Shown piece after piece: positions 7,590-15,785 of a stretch of DNA of 33,606 nucleotides (within the stretch, counting starts at the first letter, position 1; each line of letters starts with the position of its first letter). The DNA is from Tistrella bauzanensis. GTDB lineage: Bacteria > Pseudomonadota > Alphaproteobacteria > Tistrellales > Tistrellaceae. Below the pieces are notes generated by a model that was given only the letters and a program-made list of their open reading frames with translations, had not been told where the DNA came from and did no database searches. The position numbers were made by a program, and so were the translations under genes. The stretch is taken from the NCBI RefSeq assembly GCF_014636235.1, contig NZ_BMDZ01000059.1, positions 1 to 33,606 of the forward strand, given 5' to 3'.

Positions 7590-8033
7590 ATGGCCAATCC
7601 GACCCAGGCCGTTATGCCGCCCGATTTCGCCGACGCCCATGAACGGCATTGGCAGGACGCAAGATCACTATCGTCTGCCGGGCGGCTGCCGAATGCCGAT
7701 CACCTTTATGGATTCAGTGCCGAATGCGGACTGAAGGCGCTGATGGTGTGCTTCGGCATGACGATGGGAACCGATGGGCCTGTTGACCGGAAGGATCGGG
7801 AGCATATAGACCGGCTGTTCCAGCGCTATGAGTCCTATCGCAGCAATTCCCGGCATCCGAGTGCAGCCGCGTATACGATCACGTCGACAACGGCTTTCGA
7901 CGACTGGCATGCCTCCCAGCGCTATGCAAACGGCACAGGATTCGCACAGTCCCGGGTCGATGCCCATGCACAAGCGGCTGGTGCGATTCGCACCCTCGTC
8001 AGGTCAGCACGACAGGATGGATTGCTGACATGA
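7590..8033 (+). CDS. Small HEPN-like protein, first gene of a three-gene cassette
   Basis: This 147-residue, mostly helical protein has the hydrophobic/acidic helix NADHLYGFSAECGLKALMVCFG at about residues 36-57, which is the classic pattern of HEPN-fold proteins (a helix with AxExxLKA). Then come EHIDRLFQRYESYRSNSRHPS, with an R-x4-H arrangement resembling the HEPN nuclease motif, and FDDWHASQRYANGTGF near the end. HEPN proteins are often RNases or dimerising partners in toxin-antitoxin and defence systems. The R-x4-H here may be coincidental, because relatives seem to keep a GRxxARY-like segment at that place. It overlaps the next gene by 4 bp (ATGA), so the two are translationally coupled. 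The fold assignment is inferred from pattern only. Confidence 0.6.
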   Translation: MANPTQAVMPPDFADAHERHWQDARSLSSAGRLPNADHLYGFSAECGLKALMVCFGMTMGTDGPVDRKDREHIDRLFQRYESYRSNSRHPSAAAYTITSTTAFDDWHASQRYANGTGFAQSRVDAHAQAAGAIRTLVRSARQDGLLT

Positions 8034-9319
8034 TGGTTTTCGACGGCATCGAAGACATTGTTTCTGATTGGCTATATTTCAATCGAAGTGCCTTTTCCAG
8101 CATCTTCCCGATCCTCATCAATCGGGATCTGAATGGCCGTGTCCGCCTGATCGTTGAAGAGCGACTGGAACACGATGATGCCGCGCAAGCGCTACTCAGC
8201 GGCCTGTCAAGTGATCTGCGCAATCTTTTAAACCCGCATATCCCTGTCTCCGGACCATTCATTCTCTATGAACCAGATCTGGATGCCATTGCCGCATCCG
8301 GCCTGACCCGTGTCCTTCCCGGCCTGCCCGGATGCCGCATCGTCGACCGTCTGGCCACTGGCACGCGCTGGGGCACGGTTGAGCCGGCATCCTGCGGCAC
8401 CGCGCAACGGGTGGTGTTCTTCTCGATCAAGGGCGGTGTCGGCCGCTCGACCGCACTTGCCGCCGCCGCCCGGCATCTCGCCGAAGCCGGTCGCCGGGTT
8501 CTGGTGATCGACCTCGACCTCGAAAGTCCAGGGTTGTCGTCAGCGCTGCTGCCAGATGATCGGCGGCCGACCTACGGCATCACCGACTGGATGGTCGAGG
8601 ATCTGGTCGATAATGGCGATCTCCTGCTGACCGACATGGTCGCCCGCAGCAATCTGTCGGATCAGGGCGACATCCGTGTGGTGCCGGCCCATGGTAGCGA
8701 ACCGGGCGACTATGTTCTCAAGCTTGGCCGCGTCTGGATGCCGAAATCCCTGGCCAACCGCGAGATGGAATCCTGGCCGCAGCGCCTGCGACGTCTGCTC
8801 GATACTTTGGAAACGCGCCTCAACCCCGATATCGTGCTGATCGACAGCCGCTCCGGGATCGATGAGACCGCATCCGCCGTCGTCACCGATCTGGGCGCGC
8901 GACTGGTCTGTCTGTTCGCGATCCACGGCACCCAGACATGGACCGGGTACAAGATCCTGTTCCAGCACTGGCAACGGTCTGGCGTGGCCCCGCAGATCCG
9001 CGAGCGCTTGCAGATCGTGGCCGGCATGGTGCCGGAAACCGGTAGAGCCGACTATCTCGATGCGCTGCGGCAGGAGGCCTGGAATCTGTTCACGGCCGGG
9101 CTTTATGACGAAGCCCTGCCTGGAGAAGAGCCCGACTTCAGTTTCGATCTCGACGACCAGCAGGCGCCGCATGCACCATGGGCCATCGACTGGCATCGCG
9201 GCTTCGCTGCCCTGGAACGGTTGCATGGCGGCGAACTGATTGTGGACGATGACCGGCTGCGTGCGGTATTCGGTGAACTGCTGCATGGTCTGGATGCCCA
9301 GATCACCCCAGAGGACTGA
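8030..9319 (+). CDS. ParA/MinD-like ATPase with variant P-loop KGGVGRS
   Basis: This 429-residue protein has an N-terminal region of about 125 residues with no recognised domain, then a SIMIBI-class ATPase core: VVFFSIKGGVGRST (K at about residue 134), RRVLVIDLDLESPGLSS (switch I/Walker A'), and DIVLIDSRSGIDETASAV at about residue 270 (Walker B-like). In ordinary ParA/MinD proteins the loop reads KGGxGK(S/T); here the second Lys, the phosphate-binding one, is Arg, while the first (intermolecular) Lys is kept. This KGGVGR variant is known as a distinct ATPase subfamily of unclear function, with the DSRxGI motif. It is coupled to the HEPN-like gene by a 4-bp overlap and lies 5 bp before the next NTPase gene. 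There is no parB or centromere-like repeat, so plasmid partition is unlikely. Confidence 0.8.
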   Translation: MMVFDGIEDIVSDWLYFNRSAFSSIFPILINRDLNGRVRLIVEERLEHDDAAQALLSGLSSDLRNLLNPHIPVSGPFILYEPDLDAIAASGLTRVLPGLPGCRIVDRLATGTRWGTVEPASCGTAQRVVFFSIKGGVGRSTALAAAARHLAEAGRRVLVIDLDLESPGLSSALLPDDRRPTYGITDWMVEDLVDNGDLLLTDMVARSNLSDQGDIRVVPAHGSEPGDYVLKLGRVWMPKSLANREMESWPQRLRRLLDTLETRLNPDIVLIDSRSGIDETASAVVTDLGARLVCLFAIHGTQTWTGYKILFQHWQRSGVAPQIRERLQIVAGMVPETGRADYLDALRQEAWNLFTAGLYDEALPGEEPDFSFDLDDQQAPHAPWAIDWHRGFAALERLHGGELIVDDDRLRAVFGELLHGLDAQITPED

Positions 9320-9324
9320 CCGAA

Positions 9325-10812
9325 ATGACGGCTGCCCTGCTTCGACAGGCATTGATCGCGGGACTGCCGGAGGTTCAATCTCAGGATGGCGGCTCACCTG
9401 ATCCGGCCCATGTCTATGTCCCAAGCGCGCATGCCAAGGCGTTGGCGCTGGATTGCAGCCTGGTCATCGGCGCGCGGGGCGTCGGCAAGACCTTCTGGTG
9501 GGAAGCACTGCGCAATGGCAGCGTCCGCAACCATCTTGCGGGCAAGGTCCAATCCATCGCGAATATAGACGTTGGAACCGGCTTCGGCATCGGGGTCAGC
9601 ATCGACCATGCCCCCGACCGGGATACATTCGCCCGCCTGATCGCGCCGGATACCGGGCTGAGCCCCTATAATGTCTGGCGTGCGGTCTGTGCCCGGTGGA
9701 TCGGCCGGCTGCTCGATCAGGGCGCGCCGCAAGGCGACTGGATGGACACGGTGCGGTCCGTCGCCGATAACCCTGAGACCTATGCCAGGCGGCTCGAACG
9801 CGCCGACGATCTGTTGGGCCGGCAGTCCCGCCAGGGTCTGCTGATGTTCGACGCGCTCGACCGTGCCAGCAATGACTGGCGCACGACCGACCAGATCGTG
9901 CGCGACCTGCTGCGCGTCGTGCTCGACCTGCGCCCCTATCGGCATCTGCATGCCAAGGTCTTCCTGAGAGACGACCAGTTCGAAGGGCGGGGAATCAAGG
10001 ATTTCACCGACGCGTCGAAACTTCTGGCAACCCGCGCGGATCTGACCTGGGGCAGCCGCGATCTGCATGGGCTGCTCTGGCAGTATCTGATCAATGCGCC
10101 GGCAACCAAGGTCGGGCCGTCCTGGCGGTATCTGATCGATGGTCCGGCGGCCGAGGTCGTACCGGTTCTGGACCTGCTGCGCGACATCGGCTGCCCGGCC
10201 GACAGCAACGCGCCGGTTCGCGAGGTGCCGCGCCGGCTGAGGACGGATGAAGATCTTCAGAAGACGGCCTTCGCCCGCCTCGCCGGGCAGTACATGGGCC
10301 GTGATCGTCGGCGGGGAAACACCTATACCTGGGTGGTCAGCCACCTCTCCGACAGCCGCGGCCGCGCCTCGCCCCGCTCGTTTCTCGCCGCCATCCGCCA
10401 TGCCGCCGTGCATAGCGAAGAGACATACCAGGGGCATGACAGCCCGCTGCATTATGAGGCGATCAAATCCGGCGTCCGCGCCGCGTCGCAGATCCGGGTC
10501 GATGAAATGGCCGAGGATTATCCATGGATCCGCCATCTGATGGGGCCGCTGAAGGGCATGAGCGTTCCCTGCACGTTTGACGATATCGTCGGGCGCTGGA
10601 CCGCGGCTCAGGTTCTCGACAAGGATCACTATCAGGGTGACCGGCTGCCCCCGGAACATCTCGATCAGGGGCCCGAGGGCGTGCGGGACGACCTTGAGAA
10701 GCTCGGCCTGTTTCAGCGGATGCGCGACGGCCGGATCAATATGCCCGATCTGTATCGTGTGGGCTTTGGGCTCGGCCGGAAGGGCGGGGTGAAGCCGGCG
10801 GCGCGCGAGTAG
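9325..10812 (+). CDS. P-loop NTPase, third gene of the cassette, function unknown
   Basis: This 495-residue protein has a clear Walker A, VIGARGVGKTF, with Lys at about residue 55, and a plausible Walker B, GLLMFDALDRAS, at about 172-182. A later stretch, LHAKVFLRDDQFEGRGIKDFTDASKL (about 210-235), resembles the sensor/arginine region of STAND- or AAA-like ATPases that follow such loops. The C-terminal 200 residues hold helical segments (VVSHLSDSRGRASPRSFLAAIRHA) and a basic tail; a winged-helix-like end is possible (DLEKLGLFQRMRDGRINMPDLYRVGFGLGRKGG). No nuclease or membrane motif is visible. It is 5 bp downstream of the KGGVGR ATPase gene, so the three genes form one unit. The following 156 bp hold no further gene that I can support. 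Confidence 0.75.
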   Translation: MTAALLRQALIAGLPEVQSQDGGSPDPAHVYVPSAHAKALALDCSLVIGARGVGKTFWWEALRNGSVRNHLAGKVQSIANIDVGTGFGIGVSIDHAPDRDTFARLIAPDTGLSPYNVWRAVCARWIGRLLDQGAPQGDWMDTVRSVADNPETYARRLERADDLLGRQSRQGLLMFDALDRASNDWRTTDQIVRDLLRVVLDLRPYRHLHAKVFLRDDQFEGRGIKDFTDASKLLATRADLTWGSRDLHGLLWQYLINAPATKVGPSWRYLIDGPAAEVVPVLDLLRDIGCPADSNAPVREVPRRLRTDEDLQKTAFARLAGQYMGRDRRRGNTYTWVVSHLSDSRGRASPRSFLAAIRHAAVHSEETYQGHDSPLHYEAIKSGVRAASQIRVDEMAEDYPWIRHLMGPLKGMSVPCTFDDIVGRWTAAQVLDKDHYQGDRLPPEHLDQGPEGVRDDLEKLGLFQRMRDGRINMPDLYRVGFGLGRKGGVKPAARE

Positions 10813-10968
10813 CACCGAGACAGGCCACACGGCCGATCACGCATTGCGCCCCACCGTCCTGTCGAATGCTGCCGCGGTTGGTGCAGCTTGCGCTTGCCCC
10901 TCGTATCCGCTTGGGCCAGAGTTGCGCCGCAACAGGCATTCGATGACTGATCGACGGGGGTAAACGGG

Positions 10969-12192
10969 ATGACGGAAAGCCGGATCGATCCGGGATTGGC
11001 AGCGTTGGCTGTCGCCGTCGCGCAGGGTATCGGTGGCCCGGTCGCAGCGGCGTCACGGCCCGTCGACCTGGGGCCAGACGGCGTGCTTGGTGATTGGGGA
11101 GAGGCGGCGCGGCTGCTCGCCCGCCACCGCGTCCAGGGGTTGGCATCCCCCGCCCTGCTGAAGGCAGCGGGCCATGCCATGCCCGCACATCTGAAAGGTA
11201 ACCTTATCCGCGCCACCATGCTGGCCATCCAGGCCCAGCGCAAGCAGATGGATCTGCTGCTGCAAGTGCTGACGGCCTTGCAGGCACGCGGTATCAGGGC
11301 GATGGCGCTGAAGGGCACCATGCTCGGCCATCGCTATATGGTCCGCCCGGAATTACGGCTGTCGAACGATCTGGACGTGCTGGTTGATCCAGCCCGGATC
11401 GACGAGGCCGAGGCGGTGATCGCCGGGCTCAACTATCGCCGCTTCCTGCCTCCCGCCGATTGGCGGCCGGCCTGGGTGGCGCATTACCGCAAATGGCGCA
11501 AGGACTCGGGCTTCCTGGCCAGGGAAGGCGGCACGATGATCGAGTGCCACTGGCGGATCTTCGACAACTGGAAGTTGCTTCCCTTCGATTTCGACAGCTT
11601 GTGGCAGGGCCGTCACATCGAGCAGGTCGACGGGGTCGAGATCCCGATGATCGGCAACCTGCTGCAGCTGGTCTATCTTGCAGCCCATGGCAGCTACCAT
11701 GCCTGGTTCCGGCTTAAATGGGTGGCGGATTTTGCGGCGGTGTTCTGCGCCACATCGCCAGAAGACCGCCGGGTGGCAGCGGCGCTGGCCCGCGAGATGG
11801 GTGTGGGGCCGGTCTTCGATCACGCCCTGTCGCTGGCACATCGCCTTTTCGCCATCCCCCTCACGCCCGAAGAAACCGACCGGGTGGCCCATGCGCCACG
11901 ACGGGCGGCGCTCGACACCTTCGCGCTTGAAGCACTGCATCATCACGATGCATCGGCGGTCGGGCTCGCCAAGGACAGGCGCTTCGCCCTGCGTATGGTG
12001 CTGCACAGCTATCGGCTGCGGCGAGAGCCGGGATTCCTGGTGACACAGATTGCGTTGGACCTGAATTTCCCCGGCGGACTCGAAACCTCCCGTCTCGGCG
12101 ACCGCTGGCTCTGGCTCTATCCCGCGATCCGTGGCTGGCGGTCGGCCCGTCACCACATCACTCACCGCCTGGGATGGCACAGCGCGACATGA
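10969..12192 (+). CDS. Nucleotidyltransferase-fold family protein (NTP_transf_5 type)
   Basis: This 407-residue protein matches the uncharacterised nucleotidyltransferase family (Pfam NTP_transf_5) through the stretch ALKGTMLGHRYMVRPELRLSNDLDVLVDP at about residues 112-140. The NDLDVLV part carries the paired Asp residues expected for metal binding in the polymerase-beta fold. A later conserved region, FDFDSLWQGRH, followed by LLQLVYLAAHGSYHAWFRLKWVADF, is also family-like. Such proteins occur in lasso-peptide and exopolysaccharide clusters, where they may modify or tag a product. Its last bases overlap the ABC transporter gene, so the two act together. The start is supported by a GGGGGTAAACGGG leader. 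No lasso protease, cyclase or PqqD-like gene is present. Confidence 0.75.
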   Translation: MTESRIDPGLAALAVAVAQGIGGPVAAASRPVDLGPDGVLGDWGEAARLLARHRVQGLASPALLKAAGHAMPAHLKGNLIRATMLAIQAQRKQMDLLLQVLTALQARGIRAMALKGTMLGHRYMVRPELRLSNDLDVLVDPARIDEAEAVIAGLNYRRFLPPADWRPAWVAHYRKWRKDSGFLAREGGTMIECHWRIFDNWKLLPFDFDSLWQGRHIEQVDGVEIPMIGNLLQLVYLAAHGSYHAWFRLKWVADFAAVFCATSPEDRRVAAALAREMGVGPVFDHALSLAHRLFAIPLTPEETDRVAHAPRRAALDTFALEALHHHDASAVGLAKDRRFALRMVLHSYRLRREPGFLVTQIALDLNFPGGLETSRLGDRWLWLYPAIRGWRSARHHITHRLGWHSAT

Positions 12193-14015
12193 CCATGACG
12201 TCCGGCGCGGCGTTCCGCGACCTCCTCCGCCGCCTGCTCCGTGCCGGCGGTCGCCGACGTGTGGCCAGCCTCGCCAGCCTCCAGCTTGGCGCGGCCGTAT
12301 CGGAAAGCCTGGGGCTGGCCTTGCTGCTGCCGCTTCTGCGCATGATTCAACTGCCAGGCGGTGACGTGCCTGCGGAACTCAGCACCAGTACCGGCACTGG
12401 TTTCACCTCGCTCGACAGGCTGATTGCGACGCTGGATCCCGCCACCGGCCTGATCGCCGTACTGTCGGTCTTTGTGGTGCTGACCGTCATTCGCGGCTTG
12501 CTGCTATACGGCCGCGAGGTGCACAGCTTTCACCTGACAGTCGATCTGGCGGCCCAATTGCGCGGCGACCTGTTCAATGCGGCAGCACGCGCACCCTGGC
12601 GGGTGCTTGCCTCTGAACCACGTGGCCACCTGCTTGGCTTGCTGACAACTGAAGTCGACCGGATGGTGACCGGCACGATCATGCTGCTGCGCCTGCCGGC
12701 GCTGGCCATCATGGCGACCGCGCAGATCGTGGTCGCGGCCCTGATCAGCCCGACACTCACCCTCGCCGCACTGACGATCGGTGGATTGAGTGCACTCGCC
12801 GTGCGCCGCCGGTCGAAATCGAGCTTCGCCCAGGGCACCAGACAAACCGGTCTTCATGCCGCCGCATCGCGGGAGGTTCGCGACTTCCTCGACGGGCTGA
12901 AGCCCGCAAAGGGCCAAGGTGTCGAGGCGCGCCATGCCGATGTGTCCGCCACCGCCCTCCGTGCCACCGGGCTCGGCATGCTGTCCTTCATCCGCGCCAG
13001 CGCCAATGCCCGGCTTGGCATGCAGGTGGTCGGCGTCATCGCCCTGTCCGCCCTGGTGGTGACGGGCGCGCTGATTCTGAAAGTGCCGGGGCCGGAGTTG
13101 ATCCTGCTGGCGGTGATCTGCGCCAGGTTGCTACCGATGGCACAGGAGTTCCAGCAATCGGCCCAGCGCGTCGCCCATATGCTGCCGGCACTGGTGGCGC
13201 TGAATTCAACTGAGCGGCGCCTGAATGGTCCGTCCGGCCGGGAGGGTATGCCGCCGCCGGCCATGACTGTTCCAGACCATGCGCCAAGCCTGCGCCTGGA
13301 CAATGTCTGTCTGGCTCACCAACCCGATGCACATAGCCTGCTGACTGGCGGCAATGCACCACGGCCCAAAGACAGCGATTCGACTGGCCAGATGGTACTG
13401 AACGGTGCCAGTGCCGTGTTTCCCGCCGGACAGATCACTGCCGTGGTCGGCCCGTCCGGCGCCGGCAAAACCACGCTGATCGATCTGCTGCTGGGTCTGC
13501 TGCCCCCGGATCGCGGCGTGGTCAGCATCGATGGCGCGCCGCTTGGCGAGGCGCTGGCCGCCACCTGGCGACGCCAGGTTGGCTGGGTGCCGCAGGAACC
13601 CTTCCTCACCGATGCCAGTCTGCGCGACAATCTGATCTGGTCGGCAGACCCCGATCGTCATGCGGTCGACGACGAAGCCTTGATCCGCATGCTGGATCTG
13701 GCAGGCCTGACCCCGGTGCTCGCCGGGCTGCCGCAGGGGCTGGACACACCGCTGGGCGATCGCGGCAGCCGCCTGTCGGGGGGAGAACGCCAGCGGGTGA
13801 CCCTGGCCCGCGCCCTGCTGCGCCGGCCAAGGCTGCTGCTGCTGGACGAACCGACCAGTGCGCTGGATACAGCGACTGAGGCCGGCATCCGCGACATGCT
13901 GACCGCCCTGAAGGGCGAGGCCACGGTGATCGTGATCACGCATCGCCCGGCCCTGCTGGAGACGGCCGATCAGGTGCTGCGCATGGCCGACGGGCGGTTC
14001 ACCGCGGCAGGCTGA
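12189..14015 (+). CDS. ABC exporter, fused membrane and ATPase domains
   Basis: This protein of about 608 residues has an N-terminal membrane domain (hydrophobic helices at about residues 15-60, 85-105, 160-210 and 275-320) and a C-terminal ATPase: Walker A GPSGAGKTT near residue 425, Q-loop VGWVPQEPFLTDASLRDN, signature LSGGERQR near 530, Walker B LLLLDEPTSALD and H-loop VIVITHRP. That order is typical of peptide, lipid or antibiotic exporters. A Pro/Asp-rich insertion (around residues 383-400) splits the start of the ATPase domain. The ATG at 12189 gives a 4-bp ATGA overlap with the upstream gene; an in-frame ATG at 12174 would give 613 residues. Paired with a nucleotidyltransferase-fold protein, it may export a modified peptide; the substrate is unknown. 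Confidence 0.85.
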   Translation: MTMTSGAAFRDLLRRLLRAGGRRRVASLASLQLGAAVSESLGLALLLPLLRMIQLPGGDVPAELSTSTGTGFTSLDRLIATLDPATGLIAVLSVFVVLTVIRGLLLYGREVHSFHLTVDLAAQLRGDLFNAAARAPWRVLASEPRGHLLGLLTTEVDRMVTGTIMLLRLPALAIMATAQIVVAALISPTLTLAALTIGGLSALAVRRRSKSSFAQGTRQTGLHAAASREVRDFLDGLKPAKGQGVEARHADVSATALRATGLGMLSFIRASANARLGMQVVGVIALSALVVTGALILKVPGPELILLAVICARLLPMAQEFQQSAQRVAHMLPALVALNSTERRLNGPSGREGMPPPAMTVPDHAPSLRLDNVCLAHQPDAHSLLTGGNAPRPKDSDSTGQMVLNGASAVFPAGQITAVVGPSGAGKTTLIDLLLGLLPPDRGVVSIDGAPLGEALAATWRRQVGWVPQEPFLTDASLRDNLIWSADPDRHAVDDEALIRMLDLAGLTPVLAGLPQGLDTPLGDRGSRLSGGERQRVTLARALLRRPRLLLLDEPTSALDTATEAGIRDMLTALKGEATVIVITHRPALLETADQVLRMADGRFTAAG

Positions 14016-14117
14016 CAGCACGGACCGATCGGCCGGCGACTTTTCCCATCACGGATTGACGATATCCCGAGGCGCGAAACCGGCGCCGTCGGGCCGTGAA
14101 GGTCATTGAGCACATCC

Positions 14118-14151
14118 TTTCGTTTGACATTCGTATTTGTTTCGCAATAAC
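14118..14151 (+). promoter_or_regulatory. glp promoter with three 11-bp-phased TTCG boxes (putative GlpR operator)
   Basis: A -35 element TTGACA at 14124-14129 pairs with a weak -10 AATAAC at 14146-14151 (16-bp spacer). Three TTCG boxes overlap it: TTTCG at 14118, ATTCG at 14129 and TTTCG at 14140, spaced exactly 11 bp so they lie on one face of the helix. A further TTTCGAA sits at 14162. GlpR and other DeoR-family repressors are known to bind TTTCG/TTCG-type direct repeats, so this looks like the glycerol-operon control region. The regulator gene is outside the window. Confidence 0.55.
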
Positions 14152-14213
14152 CTCTACAGACTTTCGAACAGCACATAGAATGCTGCATTGCGAAAGCCTG
14201 GGGAGGGATACTG

Positions 14214-15785
14214 GTGGCGGGCGATCCGGTCCATGACATCTTTGTCATCGGCGGCGGCATAAACGGCTGCGGCATTGCCCGCGATGCCGTGGGCCGTGGG
14301 TTTTCGGTGGCGCTGGCGGAAATGAACGACCTCGCCTCCGGCACCTCGTCAGGGTCCACGAAGCTGATCCATGGCGGCCTGCGCTATCTGGAATTCTATG
14401 AATTCAGGCTGGTACGCGAGGCGCTGATGGAGCGTGAGGTGCTGTGGCGAAACGCCCCGCACATCATCTGGCCGATGCGCTTCGTGCTGCCGCATCACAA
14501 GGGCCTGCGCCCGCGCTGGCTGCTGCGCCTGGGCCTGTTCCTGTATGATCATATCGGCGGCCGCCGGCAATTGCCGGCCACCCGCACGCTGGATCTTCGA
14601 ACCGATCCCGCGGCGAAACCACTGAAGCCGCTGTTCCGAACTGCTTTCGAATATTCCGACTGCTGGGTGAATGATGCGCGGCTGGTGGTGCTGAACGCCA
14701 TCGATGCCGCCGAGCGCGGCGCCCGTGTGTTCACCCGCACCAAAGTAGTGGCCGCCCGGCGCGACGCCGGGCACTGGGTCGTCACGCTGCAAAGCCTGAC
14801 CGATCCCGCCGATCGCCGCGAGCTGACCGCACGCCTGCTGGTCAATGCCGCCGGTCCCTGGGTCGATCAGGTGCTGACCGGAACGTTGTCGCGCAATGAC
14901 GTGCACAATGTCCGGCTGGTCCAGGGCAGCCATATCGTGGTGCGACGTAAGTTCGATGATCCCCGCGCCTATTTCTTCCAGAACCGGGATGGCCGGATCA
15001 TCTTCGCCATTCCCTATGAAGACGACTTCACCCTGATCGGCACCACCGACCAGGATTTCACCGGCGATCCGCAGACGATCGCGGTCACCGATGGCGAGAT
15101 CGATTATCTGTGTGCGGCGGCCAGTGAATATTTCGCCGAACCGGTGCGCCGCGCCGATATCGTCTGGACCTATGCCGGCGTGCGGCCGCTGTTCGACGAC
15201 GGTGCATCGAAGGCACAGGAAGCCACCCGCGACTATGTGCTGAAGGCCGAGGCGGACCCCGATGGCGGCGCGCCGCTGATCAACATCTTCGGCGGCAAGA
15301 TCACCACCTATCGGCGGCTGGCGGAATCGGCACTTGAGAAGATCGAGGGCTTTCTGGGCCAACGCTCGCCGGCCTGGACCGTCGACGCGCCGCTACCGGG
15401 CGGCGCGTTTCCGGCCACCGGCTATGACGATGCGGTTCGGGCCCTGATGGCGGATTACCGCTTCCTGGATGCGACACTTAGCCGCAGACTGGTGCGGCAA
15501 TATGGCACACGGGCGCGGATGATTCTGGGGGATGCCCGGTCGATGGCGGATCTGGGCCGCCATGTCGGTGCCGGCATGACCGAGGCGGAGCTTAGCTATC
15601 TGATCGACCACGAATGGGCGCGCACCGCCGATGACGTGCTGTGGCGGCGCACCAAACACGGCCTGCACATGACTGCCGCCGAACATGCCGGCTGCGCGGC
15701 CGTGATGGCCGAGTTGATGGCAGGGGCCGGCGACATCGCCGAACGACACCGCAGATCCGGGAGGATGGGACAGCGCGATGCTTGA
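14214..15785 (+). CDS. glpD: Glycerol-3-phosphate dehydrogenase (aerobic, FAD-dependent)
   Basis: This 523-residue enzyme oxidises sn-glycerol 3-phosphate to dihydroxyacetone phosphate, passing electrons to the quinone pool at the inner membrane. The FAD-binding dinucleotide motif GGGINGCG is at about residues 13-20, followed by ARDAVGRGFSVALAEMNDLASGTSSGSTKLIHGGLRYLE, the hallmark of GlpD. Substrate-side motifs include NAAGPWVDQV, FAIPYEDDFTLIGTTDQDF and NIFGGKITTYRRLAE. The start is a GTG preceded by GGGAGGGA. It overlaps the next gene by 8 bp. Glycerol kinase is not in the window, so the import-phosphorylation step must be supplied elsewhere. Confidence 0.96.
   Translation: MAGDPVHDIFVIGGGINGCGIARDAVGRGFSVALAEMNDLASGTSSGSTKLIHGGLRYLEFYEFRLVREALMEREVLWRNAPHIIWPMRFVLPHHKGLRPRWLLRLGLFLYDHIGGRRQLPATRTLDLRTDPAAKPLKPLFRTAFEYSDCWVNDARLVVLNAIDAAERGARVFTRTKVVAARRDAGHWVVTLQSLTDPADRRELTARLLVNAAGPWVDQVLTGTLSRNDVHNVRLVQGSHIVVRRKFDDPRAYFFQNRDGRIIFAIPYEDDFTLIGTTDQDFTGDPQTIAVTDGEIDYLCAAASEYFAEPVRRADIVWTYAGVRPLFDDGASKAQEATRDYVLKAEADPDGGAPLINIFGGKITTYRRLAESALEKIEGFLGQRSPAWTVDAPLPGGAFPATGYDDAVRALMADYRFLDATLSRRLVRQYGTRARMILGDARSMADLGRHVGAGMTEAELSYLIDHEWARTADDVLWRRTKHGLHMTAAEHAGCAAVMAELMAGAGDIAERHRRSGRMGQRDA

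Noticed and set aside
8030-9319. Plasmid partition (ParA) locus
   Set aside because: There is no ParB-like gene, no iteron or centromere-like repeat and no replication gene; the P-loop is the KGGVGR variant.
10813-10968. Possible short precursor-peptide gene before the nucleotidyltransferase-fold gene
   Set aside because: A short frame starting at TTG exists, but it has no ribosome-binding site and no leader-core pattern typical of lasso or other modified peptides.
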